DNA of 64,000 nucleotides, from assembly GCA_048013815.1 (NCBI GenBank), contig CM106585.1, forward strand, positions 14,136,001-14,200,000. Reading direction: 5' to 3'. The notes beneath the pieces were generated by a model. That model ran no database searches, was not told the origin of the DNA, and was given only the letters and a program-made list of their open reading frames with translations. Shown here in pieces: positions 37,771 to 49,319 of the stretch (the stretch's first letter is position 1; every line of letters starts with the position of its first letter). The DNA comes from Setoptus koraiensis. Lineage: Eukaryota; Arthropoda. The position numbers and the translations under genes were made by a program.

Positions 37771-38838
37771 ATGGATGCAATATTTGCTAATGGAATTGTT
37801 TTGTTTTTGATGATTTGCAGTCACCAACATCTCCAACTAGCGCTTGGGGACAACACCATTAGTATAAAGACATGCCATGACGCTACTGTTGACTATCCCG
37901 AGGCGATATTCAAAATGAGAAACTATGATTGTGCCAAGAATTGTAAACAATTAGTCGACAAAAATGAGCCAGAGAAATATTTGTCATTCATCGATGATCA
38001 TCCAGGATATTCAAAGCCTCCTCAGTGTTGTTGTTTGCACGATGTAGATCAAGTGCCATATCTTGAACTAAATGGCCATCCATTGACATCGTCCAAACAA
38101 AACGAGGCTTCAAGCACAAAAGAATTGGTGGTTTATGATTGTAAAGCGAGCGAATATTATGAAGGGATTATTGCCGAAATGATTGACCTGGAAAAACATC
38201 GTCTAGTGACTGCTTGCGATTATCTAAGTAGATCCAGTCCACTTAGTTTAGTTGAAGTGAAACATTTGATTGAATTGCTATTAGATATACAAGATAATTA
38301 CTATTACAATCCGGATCAGCTTGCCTACGATATGATTATAGATGAAGAAATTAAGAAACTGATCAACTCCAGAACGCTATGGTTGAACACAATCAAACAG
38401 ATCGCATTACCCACCGAGGCTGAATGGATGAACGATAGAAAATTCTGTCAAATTTATGCAAATATCGGCCATAGGACGAGCGAAAACACCGAAGCGGAGT
38501 TAGAGGCGAAATCTAAAATAGTTGACAAATATATTGGTTTGGCAAGAGGCCAGGAATCGACTATAATCACTGGAGCACTCGATAACTATCTAAATCAATT
38601 GAGATTATTGTGTTTGCCTGATGGTGTCACTGTACAAAACAGACCAACAAGATTAGAGGCCGAAAAGAAGGCAGAAGAGGAGAGATTGTCAAAAAAATCG
38701 GTTGGGGTTAAAAAGAAGGCCAAACTAGAACAGGATTCTAGCTACGATGTCACTCTGACAAAACCATGGCTGATAAAGAAGAAATTGCAAGTTAATTCAA
38801 TCAATTCCAGACGACCGACAACCAACAATGAGCGATGA
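37771..38838 (+). CDS. Secreted cysteine-containing protein with helical C-terminus (orphan)
   Basis: A single-exon frame of 355 residues from the ATG at 37771 (MDAIFANGIVLFLMICSHQH). A signal peptide covers about residues 1-25. The next 80 residues are rich in cysteine: single Cys in KTCHDATV, then YDCAKNCKQL, a CCC triplet in PPQCCCLHD and a Cys in VVYDCKA. The remainder is helical and charged, with long acidic and basic helices and two or three isolated cysteines, and ends in a Lys-rich tail (EKKAEEERLSKK to KKLQVNSINS). I do not recognise the family. The compact Cys cluster could be a small extracellular disulfide domain. It stands alone, with 900 bp to WDR37 and 4 kb to the next gene. 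Probably lineage-specific. Confidence 0.65.
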   Translation: MDAIFANGIVLFLMICSHQHLQLALGDNTISIKTCHDATVDYPEAIFKMRNYDCAKNCKQLVDKNEPEKYLSFIDDHPGYSKPPQCCCLHDVDQVPYLELNGHPLTSSKQNEASSTKELVVYDCKASEYYEGIIAEMIDLEKHRLVTACDYLSRSSPLSLVEVKHLIELLLDIQDNYYYNPDQLAYDMIIDEEIKKLINSRTLWLNTIKQIALPTEAEWMNDRKFCQIYANIGHRTSENTEAELEAKSKIVDKYIGLARGQESTIITGALDNYLNQLRLLCLPDGVTVQNRPTRLEAEKKAEEERLSKKSVGVKKKAKLEQDSSYDVTLTKPWLIKKKLQVNSINSRRPTTNNER

Positions 38839-40089
38839 TGTGGCAGTATTATCGATTAGTTATCTAATAACGACCACTGGCGAAAATATGTAGCAACAAA
38901 TATAAAATTAGTCACATTGTTACGTGATTACCACACTATGACATTATGACTTCCTTGCTACAACTATCGCAATAGATTCCGATTAAGCATTTGCCAGTCT
39001 GTGAGTTCATATAGCAGATTTGCAGCCATCTTGATTAATTTTTATGACTTGATCGGCTAAGTCGTTGATTGGCATGTTTTAACCTGCTATTTGCTGGCTA
39101 ACTGTGTCAATATCTGCTGTTCTCACGTCACTCGTCTGATATGCCACCCCAACTCTTCTCGACTGATGCTCGTCTTGTGAGCTAGAATTACAATCATCCA
39201 GAAACGAATCACAGAGATATTTTTCGTATCGCCAAAACTGGCAACTCACAGTGAAGTAAATTACTTTCACCTCATTTTAGCAACTTCAATCAAATTTTTG
39301 TAGCCGATTAAGAGTACAGTGATTGGTGCATGAGAGGTATCGCCAAGACGTCGTTTGCTAACCACTGTCGTTTGCCGATGGCATGGCGCTGTTTATAAAT
39401 GGATGAAAAAGGATACAAATGTGTGGTATAAATGGATATACGATTGTCCATTATGAATGAGGTAAGCTCGTTGAAAATAAATCAGATAAGAATGAGAATG
39501 GCATAGGAGCCGTGCTGCATATTAGGTAGACACATGCATTAGTTTTGGTCGTAGTGGTCGTTGTTTGTAACGGCGATACCCTCACTAGACTACACGGACT
39601 AAAAGGAGAACTGTTGCTCATTGTTGCAAATATTCTTGCTAGTGGCCTTGAATTATCAACAACAATAACAACGAGACGTAATGGCTGATGATACAATTGT
39701 GTCTTGCTTGTGCAGAATTGTGTGTTACACCAGATTAATACGAAATTGCCTGGCTTGAGCAGATTTCAAACACAATTTTGTTTCTTTCTTTCTCACATCT
39801 CGTCGGAGATATCCATCGTCGACAGTAACTTAAAAGTCTTCACTGTGTTATTTGCCGGCTACGAATTGAGCAATTGCAAAAAACCATATACGAAACGGTA
39901 CGGCTCTCAATTAATACGGTCCAATCATCATTCGCGTGGTGAATTGGCCACTTGTTGAATAAGCCAAAAAAAATTAAGCGCTGAAAAGGTTAATCTTGCT
40001 GATAACACGCAGACACAATAGAGATAGATTGTCAGCTGGTGTTCAATGTAACAAAATTTCCATCTCGATGGCCAATATATGCGCCATAC

Positions 40090-40141
40090 TGTTACGCAAC
40101 ATTGTTACGCAATATTGTTACGTAAAATAGTTACGCAAGGC
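40090..40141. repeat. 13-bp tandem repeat, four units
   Basis: Four copies of a TGTTACGCAACAT-like unit with a few substitutions per copy. Confidence 0.85.
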
Positions 40142-40894
40142 TCAAGTGAAGGTTTTCAATATTACGTCACACAGACTATTGTTTGTTGTTGGCGACTGGA
40201 CGATGCTATTGCGTGCCATTGTCAATGTGTTAGCTTGTCAGCTTGTTGACCCATCCATTCAGGTTGCTTGTTTATTGTCGCGTGCAATATTTATAGAGTG
40301 GACAACAATTGTTGTTGTCCGCTCTCGTTGATAGCCCAGTGAATAACTGTCAACTGTCTACAATAAAAAAAACAAGCTTCTTTTTGTCAGGCTGGCCAAC
40401 TGTTTGCTCATATATATATATATATATACTGTGTATGTATTACGTGTTAATGGTCATTATGTAATTAATGTTGCCACTTTGTTGCTAGCGCAACAAGTCA
40501 AATGACATACAAACGCACATAAATTAATCGCTGACCCCTTGTTAATGAGTTGGCTGGCTATTTGATTGATGTCACGCCACAATCATTAACAAGTCGATGT
40601 AAAGATTGATACAAATATGCGCTGCAAACACACGAAAGTGTCACATGCTGATCGATACTTCTGCATATTGCAATTTGCAACACGACGTGTATTAGCACAG
40701 TGTGGAGTCCATCGGGCCATGCTGGCCCAAACTGGCAAAAACAGCAAACAATTTCTCACACGACGACGACGACGACAAATTCCAAATCAATCGGTCAAGC
40801 AGTGAGTTAACAAGTTAGGGGCTAGATAAGGGACAGCGTGCGCTGGTTGTTGGGTCACGTCACACCAAGGCCAACATCGGCCCGTGATCGACGG

Positions 40895-40964
40895 CTAGCC
40901 AACGACGACTAACCAATGACGACTAGATAGCGACGACTAGCTAACGACGACTAGCCAACGACGG
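40895..40964. repeat. 14-bp tandem repeat, five units
   Basis: Five copies of a CTAGCCAACGACGA-like unit; the GACGA end is kept in the first four units (GACGG in the fifth), while the first half varies. Confidence 0.9.
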
Positions 40965-41829
40965 CTAGGGGTCATCTGCATTGGAGAGCATCAGAGGGGC
41001 ATAAGAGAGAAAAACGCGGTGCAGCAACAGGTTGCGAGTGCCGTTACGCAACTGTACCGATATGCTACAACGTTACGTCGCTTGCTACAGTTATACGTGT
41101 ACGTCTTGCCAGCGGACGCCTGGTTAATCAATCAAATGGCAAATGTTGAGATTTAATTTTTTAAAATATTGCCATCGCCATTGCGCTACAACCGCGTTAG
41201 CTGGAACAAACACAAACGCAAAAAGTCCGACAACTTGTTTGCAGCAAGTGATCGATATTATCATCGTCGTCGTACCTATCATTTATCTGGCCATCTCTCG
41301 CTTGCCAGTGTGTCGCTCGTGTGTCTCGGCGCCAACCATCATATGATGATACAATATGATGTACAATCGCATAAGCGACTGGTGATCGCACGGCGATAAT
41401 CGCGCAAACAAAGTATTGACACCAATCAAGCGACGATAATTAGCGCCCGACGGTATTCGCAGTGGGCACTATCTATAATGCAGAATCTATAATGAGTTGG
41501 CTGTAACTGATTTCGTCTACTTTGCATCACACGCTTTCAAGCGTGCATTTAATTCATTTATTTTATTTATTTTTACCATTGTCCTTTCGCCTTCACAATA
41601 TGAAGTGTACGCTGTTCATGCTACGGCTCCGCGGGCCAGCTCGAAAGGCTCAAATGAGCCTTTCGCAAAAATAAAAATATGCGATAAAATGGTGGCCGGT
41701 CGGCTGGGCACTCTCATTAGCCCATCCGAACGGCACAATCTGCTGCTGATTATTAGGTAAACAATTATAATCACGATATGTTAGTTTAGCGGATAACGAG
41801 TCCGACGAGCAAGCCAAGTGCGACGGCCA

Positions 41830-41833
<4 letters not shown>

Positions 41834-41869
<36 letters not shown>
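41834..41869. repeat. (CA)n microsatellite
   Basis: A dinucleotide run of about 36 bp in non-coding DNA. Confidence 0.9.
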
Positions 41870-41871
<2 letters not shown>

Positions 41872-42167
41872 TATACCGCCCAGTGGGCAATAATTACGTA
41901 ACAATGGTGTTGTCGACCAGCATTGTATTATGATGACGGCGACGATGATAACGCAGGCTTGCTGTCGGCAACTGGCCGCCATTCTGCTGGCCAGCAGCCA
42001 CTTGCGATAGCCAGTTACCTGTCGGCCGGCGAGAGCAACGCTGAGCCAACAGGTGAGGTGCACAAAATGAGTTCGTGACTATTCACTCGCGACTTACAAC
42101 GGGACACTTTCACTTACTTCAGTTTTTCCCTCTCTCTCTCTCTCTCTATCTCGCGCTCTGTCTCGGT

Positions 42168-42200
42168 ATTGGCCAGACATTGGCCAGACATTGGCCAGAA
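42168..42200. repeat. 11-bp tandem repeat, three units
   Basis: Three head-to-tail copies of ATTGGCCAGAC, the last with one change, right after a CT run. Confidence 0.9.
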
Positions 42201-42915
42201 ACGTTGTTGCTGGTTGGTGTTGGCACCAACCAAAAACAACAACAACAAGCCGTGGAGCAGCTCGGCATAAACGAGCGCCACTTATCATTATTGTTATTAT
42301 TCTTTCAGCGGCCACCATCAAGGTTGATCCTAATCAAGCGCACAATTACCGCCGGTCTCTCATTTTAAATTCTAATTGAGAGCACAACGTGCTTACAGCG
42401 CGCGCGCGCGCTCGATTAATCTGACATTGCGATAATCTGACATTGCGAAAATATATAAGATATAAGATATAAGACGACGACGACGACGACGAGGGCAGGT
42501 GATAAGTAATTTGTGGGGGGAGCCAAGCAAACAAATTCGCATTGATAACAAGTTCAATTTGAGCTGGTGGCCGGCAACGACAGCGCACACACACACACAC
42601 TTGTCGTCATCAGGGTGACCATCAATCATAATTTGTTGCGCCCCCGCCCGCCCGCTCGCTCGCCCGCCTTTATATATTTCGCTTATATCACTGCGATAAA
42701 CATAGGTGGGCTGTTACGAAATTGACGGACGGAAAGCTGTTAACAAGACCGAGTTGACAAGCCGCTGATCGGGTTGATAGGGGCTCGAGCACGAGCCCAC
42801 AAGATACAATCCAATGCGACAGCGCGAAGGGCTCTGCCCCAGCCATGGGCAATCGGAGCCACGCTTGCCCTCAATACGCTCGGCCGGACAATGCTCGCCC
42901 TCGATCTGGCCGGTG

Positions 42916-42952
42916 TTTATACCGCTGGCCAGTGTTTGGCCGGCGGTATAAA
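42916..42952 (+). promoter_or_regulatory. Palindromic TATA region of the Gly/Tyr-rich peptide gene
   Basis: TATAAATA at 42947-42954 lies about 160 bp before the ATG at 43110. It sits in the right arm of a 16-bp inverted repeat (42916-42931 and 42937-42952, one mismatch, 5-nt loop), so a mirror-image TATA box faces the opposite direction at about 42916. Candidate start sites downstream are TCATTT near 42980 and TCAGTC near 42993. Confidence 0.6.
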
Positions 42953-43109
42953 TAAGTTGACGGCCGACCAGAAATTAAATCATTTCAAACTGTCAGTCTC
43001 GAGTCAGCACATCACAGCCAAAACAACAACAACAACAACAGCAACGACCGGCACAAACAAGCATCATTTGTAACCGAATATCACCAGCAAACAAAGCAAC
43101 TAATCAACA

Positions 43110-44836
43110 ATGAACAAATCAGCAGCTACCCTTTTCGCCGCTCTGTTGGCCCTAGTGGCCCTCGTGGCCCTAGTGCAAGCCTCAGGATACGGAGGCCACC
43201 AAAGCTACGGTCAGAACTACGACAGAAAGGTTGGATTCAAGACCGTAAGTAGCCCCAGTCAGCGACTTTGAGCCGCATCTTTGCACTCAAACTCTGCGCA
43301 ACACTTGGCCCCGGCAATGCAAGCAATACGGGCCTCAACATTACAGTTGAGGCCCAATTGCAGCCCGATGTGTCAGCAGAAAGCGACATTGGCCAGCTCA
43401 TAGTGACGCTTATGCAACACGACGCCAATCTAATAAACCCAATCAACCCAATCTGACCACTTTGTATATTATTTACGCAACACAGGTCATCTACCATCCG
43501 TACAACGCCGTATCGAGCCGCTTCGATCACCGCGTCTACCCGGCCTACTCTGGTTACTCGTCGGGCGGTTACGGAGGCTACAGTGGATACGCAGCGTGAG
43601 TTAGACCAAATGCACAAAATTTGTATTCATTGTTCAGCAGCTAACGGCAACAACAACTACTACTCGCTATTGTATGATTCAGATTTGATTTCGATCGCTT
43701 CGAAAGCAAACAATAGCATAGTAGAAATATGTTGGCGCCAATACAAACTCAGGGCTCATTATTAGCATATGTCGTCTGTTAGCATAATGTAGCTTAACGG
43801 TCACTCAGATAGGACAACTAAGAGTTAACTTGCCGGCTCATCAATTGCTTCATTAATTAGTAGTCGATCAGTCGATTAGTCGATGGATCGACTACTAAGT
43901 AGTAGTGGTAGTCGCTTGCAGCCAACAATGATAATAAACACTCACTATTTAATATAAGCGTCCGATCTGGTGTCTGTTTCCTCATTTACCTGTACCAATC
44001 AGCCAATCTCCTATCTGCCCATCTGCCGCTCATTTTCACTGCCAACTCTGTCCGAGATACATAATAGCTTGATTGGTTGCATAAATATGCAAGCGAGCAT
44101 GAGCTTAACTGGAATACCAGTCAACTGATAAATACTCACTGCCAGTAACGCCAATGTCGCCAGATCAATCAATGAACTCTCTCCCTTTCTCTCTCACTAG
44201 CTAATTTGTATCTAATGATCCGAGTCAGCTAATGAAGCGATACAAGTAGGGCCCAGGGCAATTTCCTAGTAGATTTGTCTGCTCGATTAAATTGATCGCG
44301 ATGAATATGTATTTGAGTTGAGGAGCTTGCCTTTAAGATTGCCAGACACTGATAATCTGGGCGATAATTCAAGAAGCCAATCAATGCCAAATGTCGCACA
44401 CCAGGGTCGAGCGTCGCTTCTGGTTCAGGTGTCTATTTAATTTGCTAACATGCAACATTATGCAAATGAATGTCGCAATATACAGAATTCAATCAACTGT
44501 CCGGCGCGCCTAAACATAAAGTGAGAGAGAAAATGACGAGCGATAACTTACATAGCGCTTTAACTTATGCCTTCATATGCCTAACCCTGGCAACCTTGAC
44601 TGATCTGCTCTGATTATCTTTAATGTCCTCTCTAAATTATCTCAAAAATCATAATCACAACTAACAAGCCGCCAACAATATTGTTGTTTGTTTTAAATTT
44701 ATTTATTTGCTAACCAAACCATATTAACGCCAACAACCGTTAATGCGACAACAGTCCAGCTCCTTACATTAAAACTGGATTGGATTATACCATTGGCGAT
44801 ATTCCAAGCAACAACTACGGCCCAGCACCATACTAA
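43110..44836 (+). CDS. Small secreted Gly/Tyr-rich cuticle-type peptide, three exons
   Basis: Exons 43110-43244, 43486-43595 and 44755-44836 give 108 residues. Intron 1 is 241 bp (phase 0), intron 2 is 1159 bp (phase 2). The donor of exon 2 (GCAGC/GTGAGT) would otherwise run into a stop at once, and the third exon (after GACAACAG) keeps the frame and continues in the same style: APAPYIKTGLDYTIGD to SNNYGPAPY. The N-terminus is a clear signal peptide (MNKSAATLFAALLALVALVA, cut after VQA). The mature peptide has YGGHQSYGQNYD, VIYHPYNAVSSRFDHRVYPA and SSGGYGGYSGYA. Such Gly/Tyr/Pro-rich secreted peptides are common in arthropod cuticle and silk-like material; I see no chitin-binding RR motif. 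AATAAA overlaps the stop (44835-44840). It is the outlying member of a cluster with the duplicated genes at 47-50 kb. Confidence 0.75.
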
Positions 44837-46958
44837 TAAATGAGCATACGATTGGTATTGGCCACCTGATAAAATACAATTTAATTTAATATATTTGCAT
44901 TTGCCAGTCTGACCTCCGCCACTACCACCACCACTACCGCTACTACTGTTGCTGTCATGCAACAACAACAACAACACCAGCAGAAACAACAACAGCAGAA
45001 ACAACAACAGCAGCAACAACAACTACAGCACGACTAGACAGAAGCTAAGCAAATCATCAACAGCCCGTGCCCCTTCATCGATCTAATCAATCTGTTCAGA
45101 TAAATAATTGCCTCTGTTTTGTGTTGCTCAAACACACAACGCCCCAGCGATTGTCCAGTTGACTAAGATGATAATAAAAGCGCTTTAGTTATTCATGTTT
45201 TTATATAACTAAAGATAAATTTAAAACGCGTCTCTATTGTGTCGATTATCCGCTGTTTGAGATAACAACTATTGCAAATTTTACTGGCGATGTCACAGGC
45301 GAGAAGTGACGCAATATCTTTTAGAACGCAACACAACAATTGATTTCAAGCAATTCGAAGGTGATTGCCATCGTCGGGGCATGCAAACAACCTGGCCCTG
45401 ACACCACAACAAGCAAACCAGAATTGCATCAGCTAGAAAAAGCCGGACTATTAAGAGCCAATTAGAATATAATCTCTAATTAGCGCTTGCTTGTTGTTGT
45501 CGTCGTCTGCAACAACACTTGTAGTGAGTGTTGCTACATCGTCGTCATCATTAACAATAATAAACACAAAGAAATGATGGAAATAAACACACAAAAGTTA
45601 GCTTGAGATTAGAAAGTTGCCAAACACAATATCATAACAGACGGTGAGCGACGAAGCATGAAATGATTTTTATTCTTGGTTGTTGCATAGTCAGTTTTGG
45701 CTTTTATTTCATCAGGTTTCACTGTCGCAACAACAACCAAATTTCGTTGTTGGCGAAACACACTGTCTCTCTCCCTATCGTGCAGTTCAAACAACAACAC
45801 GATATTGGACGAAAGAAATATAACGTTGCCAGGCAACAACAGGTGCTGTTTGCCAACAATATTTAGTTTGCGTTACAGGCAATTGTGCGAATGAATGCGA
45901 ATGAATGAAAAATGAAAATTGAAAACTGAAAACATCCTGAGATAATCTAAATCGATGCATTAGCGCCACTGCTCCTTCATCATCGCGAGCGACGCCAACA
46001 ACGACAACCGCAACTGCCGACAACTACAACTTACACGTTTGCCAATCACAACTTGTTGATCAGTCATTTACATAAGTTACTTAAGTTGTTTATCTGACAA
46101 TGTTGATTATGCCTACATAATTGCCAGACAAATATTGAAAAAAAAAGTAATACCTTACTGTAGTGATAGTAGTAGTATGAAAAATTAATTTTTGTTTCGC
46201 CACTGTTTGACGGCTAATGAAAATCTCATTTGCGTTTGTGTGATTAAGTTGAGTCGTTTGTCGGCTGCACTATCAAACTGATAGTATCAACAACAACTCA
46301 GTTGCAACGACACTGATTTAATCAATTAACGATCAAGCTTGATACCACTATCATCTGGCTCTTGATTATTTTGATTGAATAGCTTAATATTGATAGTGAA
46401 ATAGACGTTAATCATTTGTCCAACTATGTGACGCGCATGAGCTATCCAATGGGCTATCATCTGATGTGTTTAATAAGGCTAAAATGGCTGCATAATGACG
46501 ACTGCCTGCATTTTCTTTCACGAATCGAGCTGCCAGCTTACAGTGACGAAGAGTCAATGTTTCAAAAGACGCATCTTGCTGGCAGATTGCGGAGAGGTTT
46601 GTCGATGAACAATGTCCAAAAAGTTGTACTGCCGGGCAATCGTATACTGTTCAGTAATCATCAGGCAAATGAGAAAGGAGGCTGGTATTGCTGGTATCGT
46701 GTGATGCAAACAAAATGATTGATGATGGCAACGAGGCCAACCACGGAAACCAACAACAAGCTTTCTTGGCAGGGAGTAGATATGATTTACAGTTTGAGCG
46801 TATACTCGGGGTGTATACAGGTGAGAGAGCGGCCAGCTCAGCGTTGAGGGTGCTGGTTCGTACAATGCAACAAAAAGAACGAGCAGCACTCGTTGTATCT
46901 TTTCAACTTTGGCTTTCGCAACACGTGCAAAATAGGTAGTTACGTTGCATGTAAACAA
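44837..46958. other. Intergenic region, CAA/CAG-rich stretch, no gene recognised
   Basis: A CAA/CAG-rich block (44955-45035) would encode a Gln-rich peptide but has no start or context. The other frames, including 46416-46718 on plus, have no recognisable features. Confidence 0.5.
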
Positions 46959-47529
46959 GTATGCATCTATGATATGTGCATTGTTGAAATCGCCGACATT
47001 GAACTTGACTCTAACAACCGCCGAGCATCATGCTTGAGCAACACAATCTGTCTTGCCACCTATTGCAACAATTACTAGCTTTCACTCACCTGTCGGCTTG
47101 ATAGATTAAACAACAGCGGCAGCAGCAATGACGACAACCTCCTAATCGCTCGTTCCATTGACGCGATAAGCAAATGATGTTGCGAAACCAAACCTTGTTG
47201 TTGTTGTTGTTGCTGCTGTTATTGTTGTTGTTGTTGTAGCTAACCTCTAACCCGCTGTAATTCACACATCGCATCTCGCAACAAATCATATTCATTTCTT
47301 AGCTCGATTGTTGTTGAATATTAATATCAACTGACCTGCTGCAACTACAGATGCTAGTATGCAGCGTAAACAGAGGGGGCGCCCAAGAATTTACGCCTTG
47401 CCGAGTCACGCCTCTAATTAGCTTGTCTACTCGGCTTTGTGGGTGCACCGTCGTGAGATTTGTGTAGATTCCTTAGCGAATTCCTGCAGAGTAATGCGTG
47501 CAACACTGTTTGAGTCGTGCCACCACGAC

Positions 47530-47537
47530 TATATAAA
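47530..47537 (+). promoter_or_regulatory. TATA box of left-arm peptide gene
   Basis: TATATAAA, followed by a TCAGAA initiator-like site at about 47551 and the ATG at 47667 after a purine/AC-rich leader. The same layout is present in the right arm. Confidence 0.65.
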
Positions 47538-47666
47538 GGAGGCGATTTTGTCAGAATAAGCATCAAACACTCTCGAGTAATTCTCAAACCAACAAACATC
47601 AAACTCAAACAAACAACTTTCGCTATTACAGCAAAACAAACCAAAACCAAATACAAACAACCGAAA

Positions 47667-47956
47667 ATGTTTAAAGTAATCGTAAGTATATCACCACAGC
47701 TCCCTCTATCTTGGAGACTGTGACAAATATAAACGTTAATGTTACAAAGTTATGCAAATGTTCAACAACTAACAAACCATTTATACCGTAATTCACACAG
47801 ATCTTGTTGGCCGTCCTCGCCACCTTCGCCGCCGTCGCCACCGCCCAGTATTACTACGGAGGTGCCTACCCAGCATACTCAGCTGGTTATGGATACGCAG
47901 CATACCCATCATACGGATACGCCGCTGCCTACCCAGGTTACTACCTGAAAAAGTGA
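47667..47956 (+). CDS. Secreted Tyr/Ala/Gly-rich cuticle-type peptide, left copy
   Basis: Two exons, 47667-47681 (MFKVI only) and 47801-47956, joined in phase 0 across a 119-bp intron; 56 residues. The signal peptide spans the splice: MFKVI then ILLAVLATFAAVATA, cut before QYYYGG. The mature peptide is Tyr/Ala/Gly/Pro repeats (GAYPAYSAGYGYAAYPSYGY, AAAYPGYY) ending LKK. A very short first coding exon split inside the signal peptide is typical of arthropod cuticle genes. AATAAA at 48245-48250. The product is probably deposited in cuticle; no RR chitin-binding motif is seen. The peptide is identical to that of the right-arm copy; the single coding difference I noticed is synonymous. Confidence 0.85.
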
Positions 47957-48351
47957 GAGGTTTCAACCGAACCAAACAACTCTATTTGAACACCAACACC
48001 GAAAATCACAATCAACAGTTAGTTATGCACACAATGGATGCATCTCTCCCAAACAATAGATCGAAACCAGCCAATGAGTTTGTGCAATGATTATTCAATT
48101 GGTGATCACCTCCAATCTAGTTTTCCCAATTCGATTGGATTGAACAATCATTTAGATGGATGGCGAATTTCCGTTTACTGTTACCATTAATTGCATTGTA
48201 TTGTGCCGTATGCGACATGTCATCGTCACTAAGATTGTGTAGTAAATAAAATCATACCATTACATCGAAACCCATTATGAGGTCTTTCATGAAATTACCT
48301 GTGTGTCTCTGTGGTTTTTACTTTATTTCTCTCTGTGCTAATCAATTATGT

Positions 48352-49319
48352 CACGTGAAATTCGTAGCAATACACATCGCTCTGACGCAGTTCTAATTCA
48401 TAAGTGTGCGCAAAGTTACTTGGCAATCTGAAAAACTATCAGAACCATAACTTTAGAAGGTTACACCAAAGTAGAGGGTTAATTTTTGTTTCAGATGAAA
48501 CCATTCTTGAGGAACAAGAATTGAATAAAAAAAAAGTATGAAAAGTCGCGCAATCCTGGTGAAAATCACAAAAAAACAAGGTACTTGGACCAAAATATAT
48601 TCGTAATTGCGCCTTATATCATGAAAATAACATCTCGATCGCGTTACAAACTATTGCGCTTGTGCGTCTATTTCATAAAAATTACGTGGAATTTCTCAAA
48701 GAATAGTGCAACTGATTTTCGATGGTCTTGTGGGGCGTACAAAAACAAACGACTTATACTTGGGTCATTACAGTGAACTAGATAGCGCCCTATAGTATCA
48801 CAAATAGTAATGATGGTTGGTATACTTTTTTTGAATTCTAATTGTAATAGTTTAGATGTACACACGGGTAATCTCATGGTAAATCTAAACTATTTCAATG
48901 AGCACTCAGAACAAGTATATCGAACCAATCTAGTTCAATGCGACAACCTAGTTAAACCTTGCGGGGATAAACTCAATTCAGGAATTAAGGTACCCAAAGT
49001 GCAACAAACCAACAATAGAAAATGCAGATTACCTTATTAATATAGGGTTTGAGCCAAACATACACCAAAAAATCATGGCCTTGGTATATTTAAAATGTTC
49101 TCCGATTTGCACAAGGGAAAGATCTGCATATTGCTCCAATAATCTACTATTGAGGCTTGCACATTGTTGTCAATCCAGTCGAGTTGTTTCTTATAATGAT
49201 AAAGCAATATTTGCTGATGCAACTCAAAAACTTGATATACTGATATGGGTATCATATCATGCCTGCAAATTCTTGCATGCAATAGTTATGTGAAAAGAGT
49301 TTTTATTCGCACTGGCATC
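48352..49319. other. Unique spacer at the centre of the inverted duplication
   Basis: About 970 bp, AT-rich, not repeated in either arm. Short frames on both strands (for example 48810-49040 plus, 76 residues) show no family features. I see no terminal repeats that would mark it as a mobile element. Confidence 0.55.

Larger units (their letters stand above)
38839..43109. other. Intergenic region with short tandem repeats
   Basis: No convincing gene in 4.2 kb. It holds an AT run (about 40413-40430), two minisatellites (40090-40141 and 40895-40964), a CA run (about 41834-41869), a CT run (42130-42148) and an 11-bp triple repeat (42168-42200). The last 200 bp are the promoter and leader of the cuticle-type gene at 43110. 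Confidence 0.55.
46959..48351. repeat. Left arm of a 3.6-kb inverted duplication
   Basis: This arm matches the reverse complement of 49320-50583. It holds a complete peptide gene with promoter, intron and 3' end. The 240 bp of promoter and leader read identically in both arms. The 3' UTRs differ by one replaced segment of about 130 bp, then match again through the poly(A) signal to the inner end. At the outer end the match stops at about 46959 and 50583. Confidence 0.9.
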
